Source of the DNA: Streptomyces albus subsp. albus
Lineage (GTDB): Bacteria; Actinomycetota; Actinomycetes; Streptomycetales; Streptomycetaceae
DNA length: 64,000 nt
NCBI RefSeq assembly: GCF_000719865.1
Contig: NZ_JOID01000008.1
Span: 186,001-250,000 of the forward strand
Direction of reading: 5' to 3'
The stretch's first letter is position 1. Every line of letters starts with the position of its first letter. Positions 43,369 to 53,176 of the stretch are shown piece after piece. A model generated the notes under the pieces. The model worked only from the letters and a program-made list of their open reading frames with translations. It searched no databases and had not been told where the DNA came from. The translations under genes and the position numbers were made by a program.

Positions 43369-43504
43369 CCGCCGCGTCCGTGCCCCGTAGGGGGCGGGTC
43401 AGGGAAGGACGGGGGCAGCGGCCCCTCCGCCGCGCCTCCGCCGCGTCTAGCATCGGAAGCAGCCGGAGATCCCGGCTCCGCGATCGGGAAGCAGGGGAAC
43501 GACA

Positions 43505-43732
43505 GTGGCGGTCAAGGAGATCTTCGAAGGTCTGCCGTGGTGGGTGAAGTGGGTCGCCGTTCCGGTCCTGGCGCTCATCGTGTTCGGCGGACTGATCGTG
43601 AATGTGGTCGGCTTCGTCATCGGACTGCTGTTCAAGGTTCTGGTGTTCGTCGCCCTGGTGGCCGGACTGGTCTACGTCGTCAGGAAGTTCGGTACCGCGT
43701 CACGGGACGGAGCCTCACGCGGCGACTGGTGA
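43505..43732 (+). CDS. Small two-helix membrane protein, DUF5326 type
   Basis: 75 residues (MAVKEIFEGLPWWVKWVAVP) with two adjacent hydrophobic stretches (about 16-36 and 38-59), then a charged end. This small protein is conserved at this place in Streptomyces; no function is known to me. It starts with GTG/ATG after AGGGGAACGAC and is followed by a strong terminator. Confidence 0.72.
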   Translation: MAVKEIFEGLPWWVKWVAVPVLALIVFGGLIVNVVGFVIGLLFKVLVFVALVAGLVYVVRKFGTASRDGASRGDW

Positions 43733-43791
43733 GCACGCGCGGGCGGCGCCGTGTCCGCCGGCCGCGCAGGCGTTCCGTGTCCCCACCCGGA

Positions 43792-43823
43792 TCGAGCCCC
43801 GGCCCTCGTCGGCCGGGGCTCGA
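43792..43823 (+). terminator. Terminator after the DUF5326 gene
   Basis: A perfect 13-bp stem (43792-43804 with 43811-43823), 6-nt loop. Confidence 0.85.
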
Positions 43824-44057
43824 CGCCGCCGTGGCCCTCTCGTCGTCTTTCTCGGCCTTTACGCCATGCCGGTCAGCAACTCCTTGCGCCGAAACGGCTA
43901 CGCTGCGCACTGGGCGGACTTCTCTGTGGCCCCGCCCGCACCTGAACCACCCGAACCACCACTCCTAGCGGTCCCGCCCGAGCGTTGAGCACCATGGCGT
44001 CAGGAGGACCGAGGAGGCTCCAGGACAGGCCACCCGAGCGACACGGGGCAGTGGACC
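43824..44057. promoter_or_regulatory. ssgA upstream region
   Basis: The 325-bp gap before ssgA holds the terminator above and then 234 bp with no open reading frame of interest. A TACGCT (43899-43904) could be a -10. There is no trace of the IclR-type ssgR regulator that precedes ssgA in S. coelicolor. Confidence 0.5.
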
Positions 44058-44495
44058 ATGCGCGACACGATTCAGGCAGAGCTGATGATGAGCTTCCTCG
44101 TCTCCGAGGAGCTCTCCTTCCGCATTCCGGTGGAGCTGGAGTACGAACCGGCCGATCCCTTCGCCGTCCGCTTCACCTTCCATCTGCCCGGCGACGCACC
44201 GGTGACCTGGGCCTTCGCCCGCGATCTGCTGCTGGACGGGCTGAGCGCGCCCACCGGTGACGGCGATGTGCACATCGCCCCCGTCACCCCGGGTGTGCTC
44301 TCCGATGTCTTCATCCGGCTTCAGGTCGGCGAGGACCGGGCCACCTTCCGGGCGGGGGCGGCCCCGCTGGTGGCCTTCCTCGACCGCACCGACCGCATCG
44401 TCCCCATGGGACAGGAGCAGTCGGCCGGGGACTTCGACGACCGCCTGGCGGAGACCCTCGACCGCATCCTCTCCCAGGCCCGCAACGCGGGCTGA
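44058..44495 (+). CDS. ssgA: Sporulation and cell-division protein SsgA
   Basis: A 145-residue member of the actinomycete SsgA-like proteins, which mark septum sites and help recruit SsgB and FtsZ for sporulation. The signature MSFLVSEELSFRIPVELEYE and PLVAFLDRTDRIVPMGQEQ identify SsgA itself rather than SsgB-G. Two starts are possible: ATG 44058, giving the 145-residue form as described for S. griseus, or ATG 44088, giving the shorter form beginning MSFLVSEE. It ends 13 bp before the convergent YibE/F gene, with no obvious terminator between. Confidence 0.9.
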   Translation: MRDTIQAELMMSFLVSEELSFRIPVELEYEPADPFAVRFTFHLPGDAPVTWAFARDLLLDGLSAPTGDGDVHIAPVTPGVLSDVFIRLQVGEDRATFRAGAAPLVAFLDRTDRIVPMGQEQSAGDFDDRLAETLDRILSQARNAG

Positions 44496-44508
44496 ACGGC
44501 CCGGCCGG

Positions 44509-45846
44509 TCACGGCTTGCGGCGGCGCCCGCGCCCCCGTCCGCCGTCCGCGCGTCGCGGCTGCCCCGTCTCCGTACCGGATCCCGGTGCGGAGACGGCCG
44601 CCGCGGACCGGTCCGCCGAGACCACGAGCGCCGCGAGGCCGGTCGTCACGGGCACCGAGGCGATCAGCCCGATGCTGCCCACCAGCGTCCGGACGATCTC
44701 CTCGGCGACGACCTCGCTCAGCGCGACCGTGCTGACGCTGCTCCGCGCGATGGAGAACAGCAGGAGCAGGGGGAGGGCGGCGCCCGCGTAGGCCAGCACC
44801 AGCGTGTTGACCACCGACGCGATGTGATCGCGCCCGATCCGGATGCCGGCACGGTACAGCCGCCGCGCCGACATCGTCGGATCCGCCTGCTTCAGCTCCC
44901 ACACCGCCGAGGTCTGGGTGACCGTCACATCGTCGAGCACACCCAGGGAACCGATGATGACGCCGGCCAGCAGAAGCCCGCTCATCTCGATGTCCGGGTA
45001 AAGACCGTGGATGAGTCCGGTCTCATCGGAGGTGTTGCCGGTGAGCCTCGCCCAGTCGATGAAGACGGAGCCCAGCACGCCGATCAGCAGCAGGGAGATC
45101 AGCGTGCCCAGGACCGCCACGGAGGTACGGGCCGTCAGCCCGTGGCAGAGGTAGAGCGCGGCCAGCATGATGGCGCTGCTGCCGATCACCGCGACCAGCA
45201 GGGGATTCTCCCCCTGCAGGATCGCCGGGAGGATGAACAGCGTCAGCACCCCGAAGCTCACGACCAGCGAGACCAGCGCGAACAGACCGCGCAGCCTGCC
45301 CACCGCCACCACGGCCAGCGCGAACAGCGCGGCGAGCAGCGAGATCGGGACCTCGCGGTCCACATCCGTCACCGAGTACTGCAACTCCCGGGGCGCGTCC
45401 GGCGCGTACGCCACGATCACGCCCTGGCCCTCGCTCAGCCGACGGGTGGAGTCCGGCTGGACGATCTCCGTGAACTCGCGTCCCTTGTCGTCGCCGGTGG
45501 TGACGCGCACGGTCGCCTTCTCGCAGATGTCGCCGCGCGCTTCCCCCGGTGTGCCGGGCGTCTCCGGCTGCTCCCCGCCGGGCGGCTGGCCGCCGCCGGC
45601 GTTCACGTCGGAGCACTTCACCTTCTGGACCGCGACGACCTCGCCCTGCTCCATCTGACGGTCCATGCCGACCCCGCTCGGCTCGTGCCCCGGCGCGCCG
45701 CCGGGCCAGAGCGCCAGCAGGCCCACGACGACGGCGGCGGCGAACGGAATCAGCACGGCGGTGATGATCTTGCGAAGTCGTCCGGAGACGGGGGCCGCGG
45801 GGCCGTGGGCGTGGGTGTGCGCGTGGCTTTCGGGAGTCGAGGTCAC
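44509..45846 (-). CDS. YibE/F-family membrane protein
   Basis: 445 residues with a cytoplasmic His-rich start (ESHAHTHAHG), a first membrane anchor, an extracytoplasmic loop with two cysteines, and about seven more membrane segments (from PISLLAALFALAVVAVGRLRG), ending in a basic tail. The family motif GVIIGSLGVLDDVTVTQ is present. Proposed as a transporter, but no substrate is established. The GTG at 45846 diverges from thiC; the His-rich tip might bind metal. Confidence 0.78.
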   Translation of the reverse strand: MTSTPESHAHTHAHGPAAPVSGRLRKIITAVLIPFAAAVVVGLLALWPGGAPGHEPSGVGMDRQMEQGEVVAVQKVKCSDVNAGGGQPPGGEQPETPGTPGEARGDICEKATVRVTTGDDKGREFTEIVQPDSTRRLSEGQGVIVAYAPDAPRELQYSVTDVDREVPISLLAALFALAVVAVGRLRGLFALVSLVVSFGVLTLFILPAILQGENPLLVAVIGSSAIMLAALYLCHGLTARTSVAVLGTLISLLLIGVLGSVFIDWARLTGNTSDETGLIHGLYPDIEMSGLLLAGVIIGSLGVLDDVTVTQTSAVWELKQADPTMSARRLYRAGIRIGRDHIASVVNTLVLAYAGAALPLLLLFSIARSSVSTVALSEVVAEEIVRTLVGSIGLIASVPVTTGLAALVVSADRSAAAVSAPGSGTETGQPRRADGGRGRGRRRKP

Positions 45847-45876
45847 CGCCAGATCATCGCAAGAAGAGGGGCCCTC

Positions 45877-45906
45877 TGGTCATCAACACCGGAGCGGCGT
45901 TAGCGT
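45877..45906 (+). promoter_or_regulatory. thiC promoter
   Basis: TGGTCA (45877-45882) and TAGCGT (45901-45906), 18-bp spacing, just ahead of the riboswitch. Confidence 0.5.
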
Positions 45907-45924
45907 GGGCATCGCCTTTGCACA

Positions 45925-46052
45925 CGCGGGAGCTCGGAGCACCGGGCTGAGAGGGCGCTGACCTCCGTACACGGAGTGGCCGGGACCGGCCGTACCGTCG
46001 CGGAAGCCGCTGCGCCGACCGCCGAACCTGTTACCGGGTAATGCCGGCGTAG
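45925..46052 (+). ncRNA. TPP riboswitch (THI element)
   Basis: The thiamin-pyrophosphate aptamer signature is present: GGGCTGAGAGGGCG near 45944, and CCGAACCTG...GGGTAATGCCGGCGTAGGGA at 46022-46055, ending in the thiC ribosome-binding purines (AGGGAGTAGG). Actinobacterial TPP switches usually act by hiding the ribosome site. The arm between the two conserved blocks is long and GC-rich. Exact borders are approximate. Confidence 0.92.
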
Positions 46053-47840
<1,788 letters not shown>

Positions 47841-47848
47841 CCGGGCCG

Positions 47849-47884
47849 GGCGGGCCGGGGCGGGCTGTCCCGGCCCGGCCCGCC
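47849..47884 (+). terminator. Terminator after thiC
   Basis: An 11-bp GC stem (47849-47859 with 47874-47884) with an inner CGGG/CCCG arm and CTGT loop. Confidence 0.75.
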
Positions 47885-47964
47885 CCGCAACCCGGAGCGC
47901 ACTCGCGCCCGGCGGCGGGCGGGCGGCAGGACGAGGCGGGGGACGGGCGGCGAAGCAGCGGCGG

Positions 47965-48861
47965 CTACTCCGGCTGGTGTTCCGGGCCGCCGTAGTCCGG
48001 GCTGGAGAAGCCGGGGCTGTCGAAGCGCGGCCGGGTGCTTCCGCCCCCCGGGCTGCCGTCCGTGGCCGGACTGCTGAACCCGGGCCTGCTGTAGCCCAGT
48101 TGGGGGGTGCGACTCTCCGCGACGCCCGCCGCGTCCGGAACACCGCCGTACGGGCTTCCCGTGGCCTGTCCGGCCGTCTGCGGCTCCGCCAGGGTTTCTT
48201 GCAGGAACGGCACGATGCCGCGGTCGAGCAGGGCCTGCCGCCAGGCCTCCCGGGCCCGGGCCAGCTCGCTCGTCGGGTCCTCCTCGGCCGAGGCCCGCAG
48301 GGAGCCGGCGCCGTCGCGCAGTGCGGTGAGGAGCAGACCGAGCATCGCGATGACGATGCCCGCGGCGGTCAGCGCCAGGAAAATCCAGCCGGCGTTGATG
48401 ATCGGTTCCGCGAGCGGCTCGTCGGGGCTGAACAGATGGAGCAGGTAGCCGATCAGCAGGAAGATCGCCGCCGCGGCACCGGCCAGCACCGGTGCCAGGA
48501 CCGCGAAGACCGCGAGGAGTCCGGCGCCGGAACTCTCGGCGGCCTCGCCGACGGCGGTGGCGAAGCCCACCCCGCTCCCGCCGCCGTCCTTCCCGTCGGC
48601 CGGCGCCTCGTCCGTACCGTCCTGCTGCCGCGGGACGCGCCGCGACTCGTCGCGCAGCTTGACGTAACTCCGGTACTCGGCTGCGGCGCGGGCCGCGATC
48701 GCCGGGGCCGCGTCCAGGGCTCTGGTGCGCAGCTGTTCGGCGTTGAGCCGCCGGCCGACGGCGTCCAGCTCCGGGCGCCGGTTCGCATGGCGCAGAACCT
48801 GGTCGAGGACCCTCGCGAAGTCGGGGCGGTCCTCGGGAAGCAGATGCGGTGCGCTGTTCAT
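47965..48861 (-). CDS. Membrane protein with Gly/Ser/Pro-rich tail, unknown
   Basis: 298 residues: a charged helical N-terminus (to about 75), two hydrophobic segments (about 113-142 and 155-185), then a disordered tail with repeated R-P-G-F-S-S-P-like units (YSRPGFSSP, FDSPGFSSPDYGG). The ATG at 48861 has GGGGG 7 nt upstream. No recognised domain. It lies between thiC (convergent) and the phosphoesterase gene. Confidence 0.7.
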   Translation of the reverse strand: MNSAPHLLPEDRPDFARVLDQVLRHANRRPELDAVGRRLNAEQLRTRALDAAPAIAARAAAEYRSYVKLRDESRRVPRQQDGTDEAPADGKDGGGSGVGFATAVGEAAESSGAGLLAVFAVLAPVLAGAAAAIFLLIGYLLHLFSPDEPLAEPIINAGWIFLALTAAGIVIAMLGLLLTALRDGAGSLRASAEEDPTSELARAREAWRQALLDRGIVPFLQETLAEPQTAGQATGSPYGGVPDAAGVAESRTPQLGYSRPGFSSPATDGSPGGGSTRPRFDSPGFSSPDYGGPEHQPE

Positions 48862-49049
48862 GTGCATCCCCCGATGCTCCGTAGGCCCTGGCTCGCCGAT
48901 TCTCACCGGGCGCGCGGGCGGAAACGGAGGAGAGCCTGCTGCGGATAAGCCGATGGTAGAGCGCCCATGGTGCGCGATGACAGGGTGTTGCCGGAAATTG
49001 ACACCACCGTGGACCTGACTACCTGCCCAGCCCGCGAAGCCCGTAATCC

Positions 49050-50102
49050 TCAGCCCGGCAGCGGCAGTTGGGCCACCAGCATCTTTCCGGCCATGGTGAC
49101 GCCGCCGTCCATGGCGATGGCGAGCCCGTCGGCGTAGACGTGCGGTCCGTCGACGGCGGGCGCGCCGCTGTCCTCGCCGTCCTCGCTGCCCACCTGACCG
49201 GTGAGATACGGAATCGGGCTGTGGCCGTGGACGACGCGCTGTCCGCCGTAGGCCCCGAGCAGCTCGCGGACGGCCTCGGCGCCCCCCTGGTCGCGGAACG
49301 CGAAGCGCTTGGTGAGCTTGCGGAACAGATCCCAGCACTCCTCGGCGTCCGCGCGCTGCAGGGTTTCGGTCACCGCGTCGTTGACGGCCTCGATCGAATC
49401 GCCGTAGTCGAGGTAGGCCGTGGTGTCCGAGTGGACGAGCAGATGGCCGTCCTCCTCGGCCATCGCGTCGAGCCGGGACATCCACTGCAGATGGTGATCC
49501 TGCAGGCGGTCCATGTCGTTGCGCTGCCCGCCGTTGAGCAGCCAGGCGGCGTGGAACGAGGCGGTTCCCGCACCGGAGGACACCGGGGTGTCGCCGAAGC
49601 GCTTGGCACCGATGAGCAGCAGTTCGTGATTGCCCATCAGGGCCTTGCAGTAGCCGCCGGACGCGGCGGCCTCGGCGGAGAGCCGCATGACGAGGTCGAT
49701 GACCCCGATGCCGTCGGGGCCGCGGTCGGTGAAGTCGCCGAGGAACCACAGGCGGGTGTTGCCCGCGGCCCAGCGGTCCTGGGCGTCGATCAGCCCCTGG
49801 GCGAGCAGGGCCGCACGCAGTTCGTCGAGGTAGCCGTGTACGTCGCCGACGACGTACAGCGGGCCGGGGCCGTCCGCGGGCGCGGCGCCGGGCCCGGGCT
49901 CGGGCACCGGGGTGAGGGAGACCGTCGGCACGTCCGGGGCCGGGGCGCGGCCGACCACCGGCAGATTTCGTTCGGTGGGGGTGTAGCCCTCGTCGGTCGC
50001 GTACGGCGGTACCGCAGCGTTCACGGGCACCACCGGCATGACCATCATGCCCCGCACCGCGGGTCCCTGACCGGCCCCCTGGATCATCGACCCCTCCACC
50101 AT
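49050..50102 (-). CDS. PPP-type metallophosphoesterase
   Basis: About 350 residues. After a Pro/Ala/Val-rich leader, the calcineurin-like metal motifs appear in order: GDVHGYLDEL (GDxHG), FLGDFTDRGPDG (GDxxDRG), MGNHELLLIG (GNHE), then HSDTTAYLD and HGHSPIPYL. It would hydrolyse phosphomonoesters or dinucleoside tetraphosphates, or act as a serine/threonine phosphatase; I cannot choose. The start is uncertain between ATG 50102 and ATG 50087 (GGAGGGG is only 3 nt before the latter); a longer frame crosses a hairpin near 50155-50185. Confidence 0.83.
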   Translation of the reverse strand: MVEGSMIQGAGQGPAVRGMMVMPVVPVNAAVPPYATDEGYTPTERNLPVVGRAPAPDVPTVSLTPVPEPGPGAAPADGPGPLYVVGDVHGYLDELRAALLAQGLIDAQDRWAAGNTRLWFLGDFTDRGPDGIGVIDLVMRLSAEAAASGGYCKALMGNHELLLIGAKRFGDTPVSSGAGTASFHAAWLLNGGQRNDMDRLQDHHLQWMSRLDAMAEEDGHLLVHSDTTAYLDYGDSIEAVNDAVTETLQRADAEECWDLFRKLTKRFAFRDQGGAEAVRELLGAYGGQRVVHGHSPIPYLTGQVGSEDGEDSGAPAVDGPHVYADGLAIAMDGGVTMAGKMLVAQLPLPG

Positions 50103-50391
50103 CGCGCCGCCGTGCACCGGTCGGACCTGCCTCCCCGCTGCGGGCGGAGGCACTCGCCCCACCTCAGGGTGGGGAGGCCCCTCGTGGTCAAGGGGTCCGC
50201 GGTGTCGTGCGCCCATCATAGGAATGCCGCTCGTGGGTTGTGACGCACCAGGGAGCCGGCAATCGCCGTGATGGCGGGAACGCCGGGATTTTGCACCGAA
50301 TTGCCCGGGTGGTCGTGACAGTGGCGGCGGCAAGGGCAATGGCGGTGGCCGCGGTGGTCGTTCTCCCCGGTGTGCCGGACCAGGTCCTCCG

Positions 50392-51495
50392 TCAGCCGGG
50401 TTCGGCGGGCGGACGGGGCGGGCTGACGGTCGTACGCGAGGTCCGCGGCTGGGAGGAGGTGCGCACGATCAGCTCCGTCGGTATCACCTGCTCCACCCGC
50501 CGCCCGTCGTCCAGGCCCTCGATGGCGTCGATCAGCAACTGGACGACCGCGGTGCCGATCCGGCGCGGTTTGAGGGAAAGGGTGGTGACGGGCGGCTCGG
50601 TGCTGGCGTATACGGCGGACTCGCTGCAGCAGACCAGCAGCAGGTCGTCCGGGACCCGCAGGCCGTAGCGGCGGGCGGCGGCGAGAAGATCCGTGCCGTT
50701 GGGGTCGAAGAGGCCGTAGACGGCGTCCGGCCGGTCGGGGCGGGCGAGCAGCCGGTCGGCGGCCACCGCTCCGGCGCGCGGGTCGTGGGCCGGGTACTTC
50801 TCGTAGACCGGGTCCTGCCCGGCCCGTTCGCACCAGGAGAGATAGGCGCTGGTGGAGAGCCGGGTGTAGGTGTCCGTGGTGGTGCCGGTGAGCAGGCCGA
50901 TCCGGCGGGCTCCGGCCTCGGCGAGATGGTCGAGCAGGCCGAGGACGGCGGCCTCGTGGTCGTTGTCGACCCAGGCGGTGACGGGTACGGAGCCGGCGGG
51001 CCGGCCATCGGATACGACAGGGATGCGCTGCCGGGCGAGCTCGGTGACGACCGGGTCGTGGTCGGAGGGGTCGATGACGACCGTGCCGTCGAGGGCGACG
51101 TTGGACCAGACGTCGTGCCGGGAGGTCGCGGGAAGAATGACGAGCGCGTAGCCGCGGGCCAGCGCGGCGGAGGTGGCGGCGCGGGCCATCTCGGCGAAGT
51201 AGGCGAACTCGGTGAAGGTGAAGGGTTCGTCCCCATAGGTCGTGACGGTCAGGCCGATCAGTCCTGACTTGCCGGTACGGAGGGTGCGGGCGGCGGCGGA
51301 CGGACGGTACCCGAGCCGCTCGGCCACTTCCCGGACATGGCGTCGGGTGGCGTCGGGGAGCCGGCCCTTGCCGTTGAGGGCGTCGGAGACAGTCGTGATC
51401 GAGACACCGGCGGCGGCGGCCACGTCCCTGATGCCCGCCCGCCCCAGCCGACGGCCGGTCGACCGGCTCACCTGGTGCTTCTCTGCTGCTGTCAT
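50392..51495 (-). CDS. LacI-family transcriptional regulator
   Basis: 367 residues. The helix-turn-helix IRDVAAAAGVSITTVSDALN (about 22-41) and hinge YRPSAAARTLRTG are followed by a periplasmic-binding-protein-like effector domain with WVDNDHEAA and YGLFDPNGTDLLAA. It regulates an unknown, probably carbohydrate, pathway, since no sugar genes lie nearby. TTGACC (51526-51531, minus strand) and TAATAT (51505-51510), 15 bp apart, end 9 nt before the ATG with no ribosome site, so the mRNA may be leaderless. Confidence 0.88.
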   Translation of the reverse strand: MTAAEKHQVSRSTGRRLGRAGIRDVAAAAGVSITTVSDALNGKGRLPDATRRHVREVAERLGYRPSAAARTLRTGKSGLIGLTVTTYGDEPFTFTEFAYFAEMARAATSAALARGYALVILPATSRHDVWSNVALDGTVVIDPSDHDPVVTELARQRIPVVSDGRPAGSVPVTAWVDNDHEAAVLGLLDHLAEAGARRIGLLTGTTTDTYTRLSTSAYLSWCERAGQDPVYEKYPAHDPRAGAVAADRLLARPDRPDAVYGLFDPNGTDLLAAARRYGLRVPDDLLLVCCSESAVYASTEPPVTTLSLKPRRIGTAVVQLLIDAIEGLDDGRRVEQVIPTELIVRTSSQPRTSRTTVSPPRPPAEPG

Positions 51496-51841
51496 GGCCA
51501 GCCGATATTAGGGCGACTGGCCTCCGGTCAAGGGGGTCGGCGATGAACCGTCAACAGGCACGTTTCTGCAAGGCTGAGACGGTGAACTGCCTTGGAATCG
51601 GGTCCAGATGGCAGATCCATACGGCTTCTTCGCGGCCGGTAGGTGTTGTTGCCCAGTGAACTGTGTTTGTTTCGAAGAGGTCTCAAGTCACCTGGACGAG
51701 TGAAGCGCGCCAGGGCGCGAGCCACCGGCGTGCGGCCTGGGGAAGCGTGCGCCTCCCGGTTTGCCCGGGCCATTGCCCGGCGCCGTAATCCTCATAAGGT
51801 AAGCAGCATTGATGGCAGTGGCACGGTCGAGGAGGACGTCG
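51496..51841. other. Gap between lacI-type and aminotransferase genes
   Basis: 346 bp between two divergent genes. It holds the lacI-gene promoter elements at 51505-51531. I found no convincing promoter or operator for the aminotransferase and no gene. Confidence 0.5.
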
Positions 51842-52954
51842 ATGCACACGGATCCACGGGGGGACTCCCCCGAGACCCCGGTGATGCCCAGGCTGCGCGG
51901 TGTGCTGGAGAGCATTCCGACCTACAAGCCGGGCAAGCCGGCCACGGCGGGGGACGGGCCGGTCACGTACAAGCTGTCCTCCAACGAGAACCCGTATCCC
52001 CCGCTGCCGGGGGTCATGGAGAGCGTCCTCGGCGCGGCGGGGAGTTTCAACCGTTACCCCGACATGGCCTGCAGCGGGCTGATGGCCGAGCTGGCCGAGC
52101 GCTTCGACGTGCCGGCCACGCATCTCGCGACCGGCACCGGCTCGGTGGGGGTCGCGCAGCAGCTGATCCAGGCCACGGCGGGTCCGGGGGACGAGGTGAT
52201 GTACGCCTGGCGGTCCTTCGAGGCGTACCCGATCATCACGCAGGTCTCGGGCGCGGCCTCCGTGCAGGTGCCGCTGACCGGTGGCGAGGCACACGATCTG
52301 GACGCCATGGCGGACGCCGTGACCGACCGGACCCGGCTCGTCTTCGTGTGCAATCCGAACAATCCGACCGGCACGGTGGTCCGCCGGGCGGAGCTGGAGC
52401 GCTTCCTGGACCGGGTTCCGTCGGACGTCCTCGTCGTGCTGGACGAGGCATACCGGGAGTTCATCCGGGACGAGGACGTGCCGGACGGGATCGAGGTCTA
52501 CCGGGACCGGCCGAACGTCTGCGTGCTGCGCACCTTCTCCAAGGCCTACGGGCTGGCGGGGCTGCGGGTCGGCTTCGCCGTGGCGCACGAGCCGGTCGCG
52601 GCGGCGCTGCGGAAGACCGCGGTGCCGTTCGGGGTGAGCCAGCTGGCGCAGGACGCGGCGGTGGCCTCGCTGCGCAGTGAGGACGCGCTGCTGGAGCGGG
52701 TGGAGGCGCTGGTGGGGGAGCGGGCGCGGGTGTCCGCCGCTCTGCGGGCGCAGGGGTGGACGGTTCCCGAGTCGCAGGCGAACTTCGTCTGGCTGCGGCT
52801 GGGAGAGCGGACGGCGGAGTTCGCGGCGGCGTGCGAGCGGGCCGGTGTGGTCGTCAGGCCGTTCCCCGGTGAGGGGGCCCGGATCACCATCGGGGAGACC
52901 GAGGCGAACGATCTTCTGCTGGCGGCGGCGGAGGCCTTCCGCAAGGAGCTTTAG
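51842..52954 (+). CDS. hisC: HisC-like class II aminotransferase (histidinol-phosphate/aromatic)
   Basis: 370 residues of fold-type I PLP enzyme. It has [15 protein letters not shown] (about 40), [12 protein letters not shown] (about 175), and the PLP lysine in [16 protein letters not shown] (Lys about 236); the C-terminus has the phosphate-binding RITIGE. The family includes histidinol-phosphate and phenylalanine/aromatic aminotransferases, and a second hisC-type gene usually sits in the his operon, so this one may act on aromatic substrates. The ATG at 51842 has GAGGAGGACG upstream. Confidence 0.83.
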   Translation: MHTDPRGDSPETPVMPRLRGVLESIPTYKPGKPATAGDGPVTYKLSSNENPYPPLPGVMESVLGAAGSFNRYPDMACSGLMAELAERFDVPATHLATGTGSVGVAQQLIQATAGPGDEVMYAWRSFEAYPIITQVSGAASVQVPLTGGEAHDLDAMADAVTDRTRLVFVCNPNNPTGTVVRRAELERFLDRVPSDVLVVLDEAYREFIRDEDVPDGIEVYRDRPNVCVLRTFSKAYGLAGLRVGFAVAHEPVAAALRKTAVPFGVSQLAQDAAVASLRSEDALLERVEALVGERARVSAALRAQGWTVPESQANFVWLRLGERTAEFAAACERAGVVVRPFPGEGARITIGETEANDLLLAAAEAFRKEL

Positions 52955-53007
52955 CGACATCGCCCGGCCTGGTCAAGAGGCCTTCCGGGCATGAAATTCG
53001 CAGGTCG

Positions 53008-53033
53008 GGGGGTGTGCCCTAGGGCACACCCCC
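53008..53033. terminator. 26-bp perfect palindrome, terminator or operator
   Basis: GGGGGTGTGCCC and its exact reverse complement flank TA; 54 bp after the aminotransferase stop and 47 bp before the Rex site. Most likely the aminotransferase terminator. Confidence 0.6.
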
Positions 53034-53036
53034 TGG

Positions 53037-53067
53037 TTGTGTGGTGGCGGAAACGGTGCGCCATACT
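53037..53067 (+). promoter_or_regulatory. cydA promoter (tentative)
   Basis: TTGTGT (53037-53042) and CATACT (53062-53067), with a long 19-bp spacer, just upstream of the Rex operator. Confidence 0.35.
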
Positions 53068-53079
53068 GGTGTTTGTGAA

Positions 53080-53095
53080 TGTGAACGCGTTCACA
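53080..53095. promoter_or_regulatory. Rex operator of cydABDC
   Basis: TGTGAACGCGTTCACA is an exact match to the Streptomyces Rex consensus TGTGAAC-N3-TTCACA, placed just downstream of the predicted cydA start of transcription. Rex senses NADH/NAD and represses cyd genes in S. coelicolor. Confidence 0.92.
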
Positions 53096-53176
53096 AGCAC
53101 TCCTGTTTGCCCCCGTACGGGCGGAAGGCAGCAGGACATCTGTCGCATCGAATACGCGATGTGAAGGAGAGGGACC

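Noticed and set aside
43733..44057. A possible broken ssgR gene
   Set aside because: The gap is too short and shows no stretch resembling an IclR-type helix-turn-helix or effector domain in any frame.
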